Positions 27,804 through 36,639 are shown, counted from the stretch's first letter. The stretch is DNA of 64,000 nucleotides from Lihuaxuella thermophila (GCF_900110165.1 NZ_FOCQ01000003.1:62001-126000); one strand, 5' to 3'. Translations and numbers: made by a program. Notes: generated by a model not told the origin, from the sequence alone.

Positions 27804-28250
27804 TTATTCGAGCTCTCCCAACACGCGCTCTAAAGGTTTTTTCAACATGGAAAGCGCTTTCTCACCGGCCGACCGGTGCCGGAGCAGCCCATTTTTGTCA
27901 AAAAGATAGAAAGCCGGTACATACTCATTTTCAAATGCATCCACCACATTATGCTGATTATCAATGCCTTGGGGATGTTTCAGTTCGTATTTTACTATGG
28001 TTTCTTTGACTGCGTCCACATCTGTATCTTTTTCAGAACGCGGCATGTGAATGCCCACCAATTTCAGCTGAGGCAGTTCTTCTCTCATCCGATTGAGTTC
28101 CGGCAGGCTTTCTTTGCACATATGGCAGCTGATCGACCAGAAATGGACCAAAACGGGTTGGCCTGCCAAATCGCTGTTGGTTACTTCCCCGTTGACCCAT
28201 TCGGTGATCCCTTTGATCTCAGGCATTTCCGTACGTAAACGCAAGGCCAC
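27804..28250 (-). CDS. TlpA/peroxiredoxin-like thioredoxin-fold protein
   Basis: A 148-residue thioredoxin-fold protein with redox motif [18 protein letters not shown] (C-H-M-C). It lacks a signal peptide or membrane anchor, so it is probably cytoplasmic, unlike ResA or TlpA. The start is a GTG with AGGAGG nine bases upstream. It sits 75 bases after the peroxiredoxin gene and 16 before gcvH, suggesting a redox-linked operon in which it could reduce the peroxiredoxin; that pairing is inference. Confidence 0.8.
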   Translation of the reverse strand: MALRLRTEMPEIKGITEWVNGEVTNSDLAGQPVLVHFWSISCHMCKESLPELNRMREELPQLKLVGIHMPRSEKDTDVDAVKETIVKYELKHPQGIDNQHNVVDAFENEYVPAFYLFDKNGLLRHRSAGEKALSMLKKPLERVLGELE

Positions 28251-28325
28251 TTCAATCTACCTCCTGGTGAATGGAAATAAAGGACCTAACGGTGGCGTTA
28301 GGCCCTCTTGCGGTCCTGAAGGGAA

Positions 28326-28865
28326 TTAAAGAGTTTTTTCGCCCGGTTTCCAGTTGGCTGGGCAGAGTCCTCCGGTTTGCAGTGCTTGCAGCACGCGGAG
28401 AGTTTCATCTACGCTGCGGCCGACATTCAAATCGGTTACCACTTGGTAACGAACGATTCCTTCCGGATCGATGATGAACAGACCGCGCAAGGCGATACCT
28501 TCTTCTTCAATGAGAACACCATAGTCACGGCTTACTTTGTGAGTGGTGTCTGCAGCCAACGGGAATTTGAGTTCGCCGAGTCCGTTTTCGCTGCGGGGAG
28601 TTTTAATCCAAGCACGGTGAGAATATTTGCTGTCGGTGCTTACACCGATGATTTCACAATCGAGGTCGGCAAATTCTTCATAACGGTCGGAGAGAGCCGT
28701 GATTTCAGTCGGGCAAACAAAAGTGAAATCCAGCGGATAGAAGAAAAGAACGAGCCATTTTCCTTCATAGTCGGAAAGCTTTACTTTCTCATCCAGCGTT
28801 TCCAGATTTTTTGTGCTTTCCATTTCGAAATCCGGAGCTTTTAATCCTACAAGACGTTGCGCCAC
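28326..28865 (-). CDS. Peroxiredoxin (2-Cys AhpC/TSA type)
   Basis: A 179-residue peroxidase. The peroxidatic Cys is in [13 protein letters not shown] and the resolving Cys in [15 protein letters not shown] at the C-terminus, giving a typical 2-Cys enzyme that reduces hydrogen peroxide and organic peroxides. The start is a GTG after GAGGAG. No ahpF is adjacent; the thioredoxin-like protein downstream is a candidate reductant. A good promoter lies upstream. Confidence 0.92.
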   Translation of the reverse strand: MAQRLVGLKAPDFEMESTKNLETLDEKVKLSDYEGKWLVLFFYPLDFTFVCPTEITALSDRYEEFADLDCEIIGVSTDSKYSHRAWIKTPRSENGLGELKFPLAADTTHKVSRDYGVLIEEEGIALRGLFIIDPEGIVRYQVVTDLNVGRSVDETLRVLQALQTGGLCPANWKPGEKTL

Positions 28866-28934
28866 TTGAAACTCCTCCTCAACTAATGGTTAGACTTAAA
28901 GTTTTGCCAAACTTAATCTACCCACTATGTAAAA

Positions 28935-28963
28935 TTTATAATCAAGGGTCTTGTTTGGCACAA
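28935..28963 (-). promoter_or_regulatory. Promoter of the peroxiredoxin operon
   Basis: Minus-strand TTGTGC (28958-28963), 17 bases, TATAAA (28935-28940). An ATTATAA overlapping the -10 resembles one half of a PerR box, but the other half is not convincing. Confidence 0.5.
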
Positions 28964-28969
28964 GATCAA

Positions 28970-29337
28970 AATAACACGTCTGTTAATTAAAGTCAATCCT
29001 AGTTTAAAGTTACTATTATATGAAAGGGATTATCAATGTCTGTCGCTGCACCTGTCACCTTCCGAAAAACTGCATTTCAAAGTTCGGGATCATACCGTTG
29101 TCCGTTGGGTTTCATCGACTCGTTCACCGAAAACCAAATTACTCTCCCCCACACTCTCAACTCCTCTGTAAAAAGCGCACTTGTATCTGTAAATATTTCT
29201 TTTAATATTTTTTAAAAAAGAGGAGTTGAATAAGATTTCTATAATATTTACAAATGGATAACGGCTGCTTACTAAAAAGCAGTTATGCTCTAATCATCCA
29301 CAAAAAAACAGTATTCTGGGAGAGGAGAATTTCTTTC
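28970..29337. other. Intergenic region between peroxiredoxin and 5'-nucleotidase genes
   Basis: About 370 bases, AT-rich. It contains TATAAT at 29241-29246, possibly the -10 for the nucleotidase, but no matching -35. The short frames here have no ribosome sites or similarity. Confidence 0.4.
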
Positions 29338-30939
29338 GTGGGCCACACATTCAGGCATCGTGCAGGAGCCGTCTTTTTGAGCCTGCTCTCGCTGGTTTCT
29401 GTTCCTTTTCTCACTGCTTTTGCCGATGGAGGGAAAGATCCGAAACCGGTCAGTGTTCAGATGCTGAGCATCAACGATTTCCACGGACAACTGGACAGAG
29501 TCGGGAAAGTGAACAATCAGCCTGTCGGAACGGCTGCCTATCTTGCCGCCTACTTGGAGCGCGAAATGGAAAATCCCAACACGCTGCTGGTTCATGCAGG
29601 CGATGTCGTCGGGGCGAGTGCACCGGTATCGGCACTTCTCCAGGACGAACCGACCATTGAAATTCTCAACACGTTGGGTTTTGATGTCGGTACAGTCGGA
29701 AACCACGAATTTGATGAAGGCGTCAAGGAAATGATGCGCCTGATCTACGGCGGAAGCCACCCGAAAACGGGGTACTTTGAAGGCGCCGATTTCCCTTATA
29801 CGGTTGCCAACGTGCTCGACAAACAGACAAACCGTCCCATTTTGCCTCCTCACATCATCAAGCGGGTCAAAGGAATTCCGATCGGATTCATCGGAGTTGT
29901 AACCAAAACCACTCCGTCCATCGTCACTCCTGACGGGGTGAAAGATGTGGTCTTCACCGATGAGGCGGAAGCGATCAACCACGAAGTCACAAAACTGAAG
30001 AAAAAAGGGGTTCAAGCCATCATGGTTCTCGCCCATGAAGGCGGCACCCAGGACAGCAAGACAGGGGAAATCACGGGCCCGATCGCCGAGATCACCAAAA
30101 AACTGGATCCTGAAGTGGATGTCGTCTTTGCCGGACATTCCCATACTTTTTTGAACGGCAACATCGACGGCAAGCTGGTTGTACAAGCTTACAGCTACGG
30201 AACCGCGATTGCCGATGTGGATCTCGTCCTCGACCGCCGCAGCAAAGATGTGATCCAAAAACGGGCGGAAGTGGTCACCACGTTCCATCAAGGCATGACA
30301 CCCGACGCTGAGATCCAACACATCGTGGACCAGGCGCAAGCCAAAGTGGAACCGATCATCAATCAGGAAGTGGGACAAACCTCCGCAGCGATTACCCGCC
30401 AAACCAATCAAGCGGGGGAATCAGCGCTCGGCAATTTGATCGCCGATGCACAGCGCTGGAAAATGCAGACCGACTTCGCCTTTATGAACCCGGGCGGCAT
30501 CCGGGCTGACCTGCCTGCCGGAAAAGTAACCTGGGGCGATGTGTTTACCGTTCAACCCTTCAACAATGATCTGGTCAAGATGGAACTGACCGGCGAGCAA
30601 ATCCGGCGCGTGCTCAATCAGCAATTCCAGGACCCCGGCCGGATCCGCATCCTGCAAATCTCCGGGTTGCAGTATTCCTATAATCCCGACCGCCCGGCCC
30701 ATGACCGTGTTGTCGACCTCAAAAAAACAGACGGCACACCCATTGATCCGACACAAACCTACACCGTGACCGTTAACAGCTTTCTCGCCTCGGGCGGAGA
30801 TGATTTTACCGTGTTCAACGAAGGGCTCAACCGGATCGTCGGACCGGTGGATCTGGATGCGCTCATCGAATACATCAAACAGCTTCCACAGCCGTTTTCC
30901 GCCCAAATTGAAGGGCGAATTCAATTAACCACTCAGTGA
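29338..30939 (+). CDS. Secreted 5'-nucleotidase / 2',3'-cyclic phosphodiesterase (UshA family)
   Basis: A 533-residue exported metallophosphoesterase. An N-terminal signal peptide (RHRAGAVFLSLLSLVSVPFL, cleavage likely after LTAFA) precedes the catalytic domain with metal ligands in LSINDFHGQLD, VHAGDVVGAS, GNHEFDEG, LAHEGG and FAGHSHTFL. The C-terminal substrate domain has ALGNLIADAQRWK and FMNPGGIRADLPAG. No LPXTG or membrane anchor follows, so it should be released, scavenging nucleosides and phosphate. The GTG at 29338 fits the signal peptide and follows AGGAG. Confidence 0.92.
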   Translation: MGHTFRHRAGAVFLSLLSLVSVPFLTAFADGGKDPKPVSVQMLSINDFHGQLDRVGKVNNQPVGTAAYLAAYLEREMENPNTLLVHAGDVVGASAPVSALLQDEPTIEILNTLGFDVGTVGNHEFDEGVKEMMRLIYGGSHPKTGYFEGADFPYTVANVLDKQTNRPILPPHIIKRVKGIPIGFIGVVTKTTPSIVTPDGVKDVVFTDEAEAINHEVTKLKKKGVQAIMVLAHEGGTQDSKTGEITGPIAEITKKLDPEVDVVFAGHSHTFLNGNIDGKLVVQAYSYGTAIADVDLVLDRRSKDVIQKRAEVVTTFHQGMTPDAEIQHIVDQAQAKVEPIINQEVGQTSAAITRQTNQAGESALGNLIADAQRWKMQTDFAFMNPGGIRADLPAGKVTWGDVFTVQPFNNDLVKMELTGEQIRRVLNQQFQDPGRIRILQISGLQYSYNPDRPAHDRVVDLKKTDGTPIDPTQTYTVTVNSFLASGGDDFTVFNEGLNRIVGPVDLDALIEYIKQLPQPFSAQIEGRIQLTTQ

Positions 30940-30949
30940 ACCGAATCAC

Positions 30950-30995
30950 CCCGAATCCTTTCCGCCCGAAAGGACTTCGGGGCATTTATTTTATC
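30950..30995 (+). terminator. Intrinsic terminator
   Basis: CCCCGAA.TCCTTT pairs with AAAGGA.CTTCGGGG around a short loop, followed by TTTATTTTAT. Confidence 0.8.
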
Positions 30996-31062
30996 GGCCA
31001 TTGAAAAGTGCCTCCATTCATTCAATAATAAGTTTATAGAATTTAGGAAATCACCTTTTGAA

Positions 31063-31102
31063 AAGGAGGTGCTTGCTCTGCCATAGGGCAAGCAGCGTGA
31101 TG
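31063..31102 (+). promoter_or_regulatory. Shine-Dalgarno joined to a distant start codon by a hairpin
   Basis: AAGGAGGT (31063-31070) is 29 bases from the ATG at 31100. An 8-bp hairpin (31071-31078 with 31086-31093, seven-base loop) fills the gap exactly and leaves six bases between its base and the ATG. The folded message would thus have normal spacing. Confidence 0.55.
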
Positions 31103-31867
31103 GAAAAATTATTTGAAGTGATCGAATCAGCACAGGGACCGTATGCCAAATTTGAAATCCTGCAATACAAACCGCTTGAACTTCCCGATTATTACTTTTC
31201 ACAAAAAAGCGGTGTCCGCCTGAAGCAAGTCCGGATCACGCTGAACAACGGGACGGTGATGACGGAAGCGGGAGCACTCCACTTTATGAAAGGCCACATC
31301 ACCGTGGAAAACTCTGTAGGCGGGGCCACGGGGATGCTAAAAAAATTGGCCAGCTCCATGCTGACCAATGAATCCGTCTTCAAACCCACCTATCAGGGAC
31401 AAGGGGAAATCTATCTGGAACCCGACTTTGGACATTATCTGATCCACCAGCTGGATCATGAAGAAATCATCGTCGATAAGGGCATGTTCTATTGCTGTGA
31501 ATCAACGGTAAAAGTGGGCTTGGCCGCCATGAAAAACATCTCTTCCGCGACAAGGGGCGGTGAAGGTTTCTTCCAAACCAAGCTGAGCGGCTCCGGCATC
31601 TGTGTGCTCAAGTCACCCGTTCCGCAAGATGAGATCATAAAATTCCAGTTGAACAACGAACGCTTGCAGGTGGACGGGGACTTTGCCCTCTTGCGCAGCG
31701 GCAGCATCCAGTTCACGGTAGAGAAATCGACCCAATCGATGATCGGTTCCGTGACGAGCGGCGAAGGCCTATTGCAGACCTTCACCGGCACCGGCCAGGT
31801 TTGGATCGCCCCGACCCAGCATCTGTACCGTCCGTCTGTACCGGTGCAGAAAAAATTCAGTGGCTGA
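31100..31867 (+). CDS. AIM24 family protein
   Basis: A 255-residue beta-rich AIM24/TIGR00266-type protein. Repeated short beta segments with Gly turns are visible, for example GTVMTEAGALHFMKGHI, VFKPTYQGQGEIYLEP and SGSGICVLKSPV. Bacterial function is unknown; the yeast homologue affects mitochondrial inner-membrane organisation. The ATG at 31100 matches where family proteins start (MEKLFEVIES); its SD is presented through a hairpin. It is followed directly by a decayed mobile-element-like sequence. Confidence 0.82.
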   Translation: MEKLFEVIESAQGPYAKFEILQYKPLELPDYYFSQKSGVRLKQVRITLNNGTVMTEAGALHFMKGHITVENSVGGATGMLKKLASSMLTNESVFKPTYQGQGEIYLEPDFGHYLIHQLDHEEIIVDKGMFYCCESTVKVGLAAMKNISSATRGGEGFFQTKLSGSGICVLKSPVPQDEIIKFQLNNERLQVDGDFALLRSGSIQFTVEKSTQSMIGSVTSGEGLLQTFTGTGQVWIAPTQHLYRPSVPVQKKFSG

Positions 31868-31879
31868 CGGCTGTATCCA

Positions 31880-32005
31880 TGTGTGTCATGGATTCCGTTG
31901 ACCACTCCCCATGCGTAGAAGGTACCACCCTCCCTCGTCCGACGGCCAGAAGGAGTGCCCGTGGTACGCTCGCTATCGTCCCCGTAACTAAAGTCAGGGG
32001 TTTTC
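31880..32005 (-). mobile_element. Probable decayed IS200/IS605-family end with guide-RNA-like structure
   Basis: On the minus strand CCCCTGACTTTAGTTACGGGG (31980-32000) is one or two changes from the perfect CCCCTGACT-TT-AGTCAGGGG hairpin common at ends of TnpB-type elements. Next to it, GTACCAC/GTGGTAC (31922-31928 with 31961-31967) closes a GC-rich structured segment resembling the tnpB 3' end/omega-RNA region. No tnpA or tnpB frame remains. The assignment rests on memory of such ends and is tentative. Confidence 0.4.
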
Positions 32006-32031
32006 CCGCCCGCAAGGATCTAAAAGAAATC

Positions 32032-33657
32032 TCACATCTGCGTATGGGGAACAATCGTGTCATCACACCAGATATCAACTAGAGCCGGTTGCTTGGAGGC
32101 AAGTGCCTGGCGAATGGCGCCTTCCAGCTCTTCCACTCTCTCCACCCGGTATCCGGTAACCCCGAACGCTTGAGCGAACGCGACAAAATCCGGGTTGAAA
32201 AGATCCGAGCCGAGTGTTTGCAGTCCGCTGGCTTTCATTCGGTTTTTTTCCATGGCATAAGAGCCGTTATTGATCAGGAAGATCGTAATCGGCAATTGAT
32301 AACGGGCCACTGTTGCCAAATCGGCCGCAGTGGTCAGAAATCCTCCGTCTCCCGCGATGGAAACCACTTGCCGCTCGGGATACACCAGCTGGGCAGCCAT
32401 AGCAGCAGGCAAACCGAACCCGAGAGTGCGCCATCGGCCTGAGATCAGAACTTCTTGTCCAGCCAGCTCGGCGATTCGTTCAAACCAAAGCGTATGATCT
32501 CCCACATCCAGGGCGATTACGGCATCCCGTTGCAGACACCGGCTGATTGCCGCCATCACCCGCTGGGGAGCGAGCGGAAACCCGTTTTGCCCGGCTTCCG
32601 CTTCGATTCTCCGGGTCCAGTTCTCTTTTTTTTGCCTGATTTCATTCAGCCATCGGTCATTTTCCTTGGCCCGGACCCCATAGATCATCTCGCCGAGCAA
32701 ATACGAAAGGTCTCCTGCCAATGAAGCCACATTGGGGTGCGTGCGGCCGATATTTTCCCATCTGGCATCGATTTGTACAGTGGGTACATGTTTAGGCACA
32801 TAATCTTCCGGCCACCAGGTGGCACCCAGAATAATGCAGAGATCGGATTGTTTTAAGAGATCGGTAGCCGCTTCGCTCCCGGCCTGTCCCAATCCTCCGA
32901 CAAACAGGGGATGATCATTGGGAATGTATGATTTCGCAGGCATGGTGACCATAAGCGGGGCCTGAATTTTTTCCGCTAGTTTCATCACCTGCTCCTGTGC
33001 TTCCCTGACCCCCCGACCGACCAGAAGAACAGGCCGCTCCGCCTGATTAATCCAGTCGAGCACAGAAACCATGTCCGTTTTATTGGGCATCATCACAGGG
33101 ATTTGCGGCGGCATGGAATAGATCGGGGCGTTCAGAGAGAGCGGCCACACATCTTTGGGAATGCTGAGATGAGCCACTCCCCCTCCGGAAACAGCCGTTT
33201 TCATGGCGATGTTCAATTGGTGCGGAAATGCCCGGGGATCCACCACCAAAGATGTGTACAAAGCAATCGGGTCCATCAACCGTTGCTGGTCAATATCTTG
33301 CTTGCCCCCAATGCCCAATCGGGGCCGCTCCACCTGTCCGGTAATCGCCAGGACAGGCACATGATCCTTATAGGCATCAGCCAGCCCGTTTAATAATAGA
33401 GCGATTCCCGGCCCGCTCGTTGCCGTGCACACGGCCGGCTTTCCGGTTACCTTCGCTTCTGCCGCCGCCATCAGAGCAGCGGTTGTTTCATGCCGGCAGG
33501 AGATATACCGGATCTTGTCTTGCCTGGCCAGTTCATCCAGCAAGTACAGGTTGGCATCTCCAGCCACCCCATAGATGCGCCGGACTCCCCATGCGGTCAA
33601 TTGTTCAACCAAGTGGCCCGTCACCGTACGGACCTGATTCAAGCCATCGGCTTCCAT
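32032..33657 (-). CDS. Thiamine diphosphate-dependent enzyme, pyruvate oxidase-like (YdaP/Pox)
   Basis: A 541-residue ThDP enzyme of the pyruvate oxidase/acetolactate synthase family. The three domains are visible. The Pyr domain has catalytic Glu in CRHETTAALMAAAEA and GPGIALLLNGLADA; the central domain has LLVGRGVREA and TMPAKSYIPNDHPLFVGGLG; the PP domain has DVGDHTLWF and AGDGGFLTTAADLATVARY. The closest known type is Bacillus YdaP/PoxB, which decarboxylates pyruvate to acetate. FAD binding and the electron acceptor cannot be confirmed from sequence reading alone. The ATG follows GGGGGGAGG. Confidence 0.82.
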   Translation of the reverse strand: MEADGLNQVRTVTGHLVEQLTAWGVRRIYGVAGDANLYLLDELARQDKIRYISCRHETTAALMAAAEAKVTGKPAVCTATSGPGIALLLNGLADAYKDHVPVLAITGQVERPRLGIGGKQDIDQQRLMDPIALYTSLVVDPRAFPHQLNIAMKTAVSGGGVAHLSIPKDVWPLSLNAPIYSMPPQIPVMMPNKTDMVSVLDWINQAERPVLLVGRGVREAQEQVMKLAEKIQAPLMVTMPAKSYIPNDHPLFVGGLGQAGSEAATDLLKQSDLCIILGATWWPEDYVPKHVPTVQIDARWENIGRTHPNVASLAGDLSYLLGEMIYGVRAKENDRWLNEIRQKKENWTRRIEAEAGQNGFPLAPQRVMAAISRCLQRDAVIALDVGDHTLWFERIAELAGQEVLISGRWRTLGFGLPAAMAAQLVYPERQVVSIAGDGGFLTTAADLATVARYQLPITIFLINNGSYAMEKNRMKASGLQTLGSDLFNPDFVAFAQAFGVTGYRVERVEELEGAIRQALASKQPALVDIWCDDTIVPHTQM

Positions 33658-33730
33658 TGGCCTCCCCCCTTTTCGTTCAAAGACTCTTTTCTACCATAGT
33701 TTGACTCGCTCCCCCCTAAACATGCAAAAC

Positions 33731-33761
33731 TTCACTTTTACGTAACGTAAACCGGTACAAT
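33731..33761 (+). promoter_or_regulatory. MerR-type promoter with 19-bp spacer and palindromic operator
   Basis: TTCACT (33731-33736) and TACAAT (33756-33761) are separated by 19 bases. A perfect 15-base palindrome, TTTACGTAACGTAAA (33737-33751), fills that spacer. This is the standard arrangement at promoters activated by DNA distortion by a MerR dimer, and the next gene encodes a MerR domain. Confidence 0.8.
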
Positions 33762-33797
33762 GAACGGTGAATCCATGTGAAGAAAAGGGGAAGTGCA

Positions 33798-34862
33798 TTG
33801 CGAATTCAACAGATTGCCAAAAAGTTGAAGGTGACGCCGCGAACGATTCGTTTTTATGAGGAAAAAGGATTAATAAACCCCAAAAAAGATCCCCTCACCG
33901 GGTATCGAATCTTTGGCGAGAAAGAAGCCTGGCGGCTGCAGACCATCGTTGCACTTCGCGAAGTGGGGATGCCGGTCGAAAAGATCAAGCAGGTGCTGGA
34001 AGAGCTGGATAAGGGAGAAACGGAAGAAGTCCTGTACTACCTGGAACTGCAGCGCGCCGTTTTGTTTGCCGAATGGGTGAGGATTAAGCAGGTGATTTCC
34101 ACCCTGGATCAGATGATCGACCGGTATGATGCCCGCAATTCCTGGACGTGGGAAGAATTGTGGAAACTGGCGGAACAGTCCAGACGAGCGCAAGAAATAC
34201 GGACAAAATGGGAGGATCGATGGCATTTTGACCGGCAGGCCAATTTCTACGATCAACTGGTAGAAAGCGGTTCGGATGATTTCAACGTGCATCGGGATTA
34301 TGAGTCCGGACTGGATTTGGTATTGGAGTGGATTCAGCCGAAAAAAGAAGAGACGGGGCTGGAGATTGGCGTGGGAACAGGCAATCTGGCTGCCCGTTTT
34401 ATTTCCCGTGGTTATCACCTGAAAGGCATCGATCAGTCCAGAGAGATGTTGAAAGTATGCAAACAAAAACTGCCGCAGCTCGAAACGAGAATCGGCAATT
34501 TTCTGGCCGTTCCGTACCCGGATCACTCTTTTGATTTCATCGTGACCAGTTATGCCCTTCATCATCTCACTGATGAGCAAAAAGAAATGGCTCTCGGAGA
34601 AATGAAGCGCGTATTAAAACCTGGAGGGCGGATTTGCATATTGGATCTGATGTTTCTAAATCGCGCAGCACGCGACACTTATCTGCACTCCTGGCTCAAA
34701 CGGGGAAGGAAAGATGTGGTGGACAGCATTGAAGATGAATATTACGCCGATCAAAGCCGATTGCTGGCCTGGTTTGAGAAAGAGAATTTCCGGCTGAAAA
34801 CCCGCCAACTCAATGAGCTCCTCCACATTGTTTATGCCGAAGAGAACAAAGGAGACGATTGA
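33798..34862 (+). CDS. MerR-family regulator fused to a class I SAM methyltransferase
   Basis: A 354-residue two-domain protein. Residues 1-70 form a MerR winged helix (MRIQQIAKKLKVTPRTIRFY, GLINPKKDPLTGYRIFG, VGMPVEKIKQVLEEL); residues 80-135 form the helical linker that dimerises MerR proteins. Residues 145-354 form a methyltransferase with motif I GLEIGVGTGNLAARF (187-201), acidic GIDQSREM, and SFDFIVTSYALHHLTDEQK. The methyltransferase occupies the effector-sensing position. The TTG at 33798 has AAGGGG nine bases upstream; a GTG at 33777 has none. Probable autoregulation via the 15-base palindrome. Confidence 0.85.
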   Translation: MRIQQIAKKLKVTPRTIRFYEEKGLINPKKDPLTGYRIFGEKEAWRLQTIVALREVGMPVEKIKQVLEELDKGETEEVLYYLELQRAVLFAEWVRIKQVISTLDQMIDRYDARNSWTWEELWKLAEQSRRAQEIRTKWEDRWHFDRQANFYDQLVESGSDDFNVHRDYESGLDLVLEWIQPKKEETGLEIGVGTGNLAARFISRGYHLKGIDQSREMLKVCKQKLPQLETRIGNFLAVPYPDHSFDFIVTSYALHHLTDEQKEMALGEMKRVLKPGGRICILDLMFLNRAARDTYLHSWLKRGRKDVVDSIEDEYYADQSRLLAWFEKENFRLKTRQLNELLHIVYAEENKGDD

Positions 34863-34894
34863 GCCCGGCAGATTTCCGTAAAAGTGTGCTGTTT

Positions 34895-35115
34895 CTGTGT
34901 TTGTGAACCGAGGCGGTCGGCCGAGTTGGTTTCCGTCCTCCTGCGTCCGGCGAAGAAGGTAAAACCGGAGCATTGAAGAGAATTTGCTGTTTTGTACGGC
35001 TGCCCCGGGTATGAAGCGAAACAGCGGAGTGAACAGCTCCTGGAATGGACAAAACTCTCCCCATCTTCGAAGACGTGTTCATCCATTGGATGCGGGAAAG
35101 GGGGAGACAGACATG
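34895..35115 (+). pseudogene. C-terminal remnant of an ABC transporter ATPase
   Basis: The last codons read KTLPIFEDVFIHWMRERG before TGA, the usual C-terminal signature of drug-export ABC ATPases (PTLEDVFIHL). The TGA overlaps the ATG of the next pseudogene (ATGA). Immediately upstream, EQLLEWTKLSP continues in another frame, so at least one frameshift is present, and the rest of the domain is missing. The left boundary is approximate. Confidence 0.55.
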
Positions 35116-35839
35116 ATTCAACTCAACCGGATCAGCAAACAATCGGTACCTTTTGCGCGGTAAATCAGGTATCATTAACAGTGTCGAAAGGGAGTGTGTT
35201 TGGTCTGCTCGGCACCATTTGAGCCGGCAAAACGACCCTCATCCGGATCATGTGCGGAATTTTGCCTCCGACGAGCGGAAGGGGCGGGTATTGGGGCATG
35301 ATAGTATGAAAGAACGGGCGGAAATCAAACAGCGGATCGGGTACATGTCGCAACGATTCTCCCTTTATCCCGAACTGACCGTGGAAGAAAATCTCCGCTA
35401 CTCGGCCCGGATCTATGGTGTGGACAATAGCAAATACCGGCTGAATGAGCTCATCTGTCAGTTTTCCCTCCAAGATGCGGCCAAGCAGTGCGTCGCTCGG
35501 AGCCGGAATCCGGCAGCGGGATGCTTTCGCTTCCTCAATTGTGCACATGCCTCCGCTGTTGTTTCTGACGAGCCGACCAATGTCGATCCCCTGACCCGGC
35601 GCCTGTTCTGGGAACAGCTCTATAAGCTGACTGAACCGGGGATGACCATTTTGGTGAACACGCACTACATGGATGAGGCGGAGCGATGCGATCAAATCGC
35701 GCTCATGAACAAAGGGCGGATGGTGGCGAAGGGAACGGTGGATGAACTGAAACAACGATATGCCGCCCATGCAGGGACGGCACGGCCGACGCTGAAAGAT
35801 ATCTTTGTGCATGTAATCAGCCACGAAGGGGACAAGTAG
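35113..35839 (+). pseudogene. ABC transporter ATP-binding protein, degenerate
   Basis: A broken ABC ATPase. Reading across frames gives MIQLNRISK, then GTFCAVNQVSLTVSKGSVFG, then LLGTI-stop-AGKTTLIRIMCG, where TGA at 35220-35222 destroys the P-loop Gly. RVLGHDSMKERAEIKQRIGY with the Q-loop (YMSQRFSLYPELTVEENLRY) continues in a shifted frame, followed by a scrambled signature/Walker B and DEPTNVDPLTRRLFWEQ and the H-loop VNTHYMDEAERCD. There are at least one nonsense and three frameshift lesions. It matches the second ATPase of YbhF-type multidrug exporters; the permease genes that should follow are gone, with the TetR gene next. Confidence 0.85.
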
Positions 35840-35891
35840 GAAAAGTTCCTCATGTTTTACAAAGGAAAGGGGGTTATCTGCTACAGGGCAT

Positions 35892-35928
35892 GGACATTTG
35901 TCTATGTTTATAGCAGCAGAAAATGTCC
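35892..35928 (+). promoter_or_regulatory. Inverted repeat over the TetR gene start (possible autoregulatory operator)
   Basis: GGACATTT (35892-35899) and AAATGTCC (35921-35928) are perfect inverted repeats 21 bases apart, and GACATTTGTC within the left copy is itself nearly palindromic. The right copy overlaps the ATG, so bound repressor or an RNA hairpin would block expression. Confidence 0.4.
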
Positions 35929-36639
35929 AAAAAAAGTTGGGATGAATGGATTCATGAGATCGCGGAGCAATATGACCTGAATCTGAATGAAGACAAAGAA
36001 ACACAAAAGCAGAAAAAGATTTTGGAAGCGGCCATTCATGTGTTCGCGGAAAAAGGTTTCAGCGGAGCTTCGACCAGCGAAATCGCTGAACGCGCCGGAG
36101 TGGCGGAAGCCACCATTTTTAAGCATTACCGTACCAAAAAAGGATTGCTGTTGCGCTTGGTTATCCCGGCAATCGCCCGGGTGGCCAGCTCTTATATCGC
36201 CACTCCCGTCCTCAACATCCTCGATCAGGACAAGCCACTTAGGGATCTATTGCACGAGTTGATCGTCGACCGGAAAAAACTCTTTGAAGAAAACTGGAAA
36301 ACGATCCGCATCATCTTGGTAGAGAGCTTGTTCCATCCGGAGATCCGCGAGGCCCTGAAAACGCATGTTGCCAAACATGTGGTCCATATGGCCTCTGAAA
36401 AAATCGAGGAACTGAAAAATATGGGCAAACTGCGTGCCGACCTCCCCGACCATGTCATTTTACGTGGAGTCATGTCGCAAATCGGGGCCTATCTGTTTGC
36501 CAGCAATGTGATTCCGGAGTTGATGGCCAAAGGGGAAGAGAATGAAGAAATTGAATGGATCGTTGAGTTGCTGGTAGGCGGCATCGCCCCCAAACCGACA
36601 TCCCGAATCGAATCCGGCTCAGACGGGGAAAGCCATTGA
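35923..36639 (+). CDS. TetR/AcrR-family transcriptional regulator
   Basis: A 238-residue repressor. After a 25-residue N-terminal extension, residues 28-75 form the TetR DNA-binding domain (KKILEAAIHVFAEKGFSGAS, EIAERAGVAEATIFKHYRTK). The rest is the helical ligand-binding/dimer domain. It follows the ruined ABC exporter, and such genes usually control the adjacent exporter, so its original target may be lost. The ATG at 35923 has no clear SD; an in-frame start further downstream would remove the extension but not the HTH. Confidence 0.85.
   Translation: MSKKSWDEWIHEIAEQYDLNLNEDKETQKQKKILEAAIHVFAEKGFSGASTSEIAERAGVAEATIFKHYRTKKGLLLRLVIPAIARVASSYIATPVLNILDQDKPLRDLLHELIVDRKKLFEENWKTIRIILVESLFHPEIREALKTHVAKHVVHMASEKIEELKNMGKLRADLPDHVILRGVMSQIGAYLFASNVIPELMAKGEENEEIEWIVELLVGGIAPKPTSRIESGSDGESH

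Noticed and set aside
29290-30411. 373-codon minus-strand frame
   Set aside because: Antisense shadow of the 5'-nucleotidase gene, lacking any recognisable motif.
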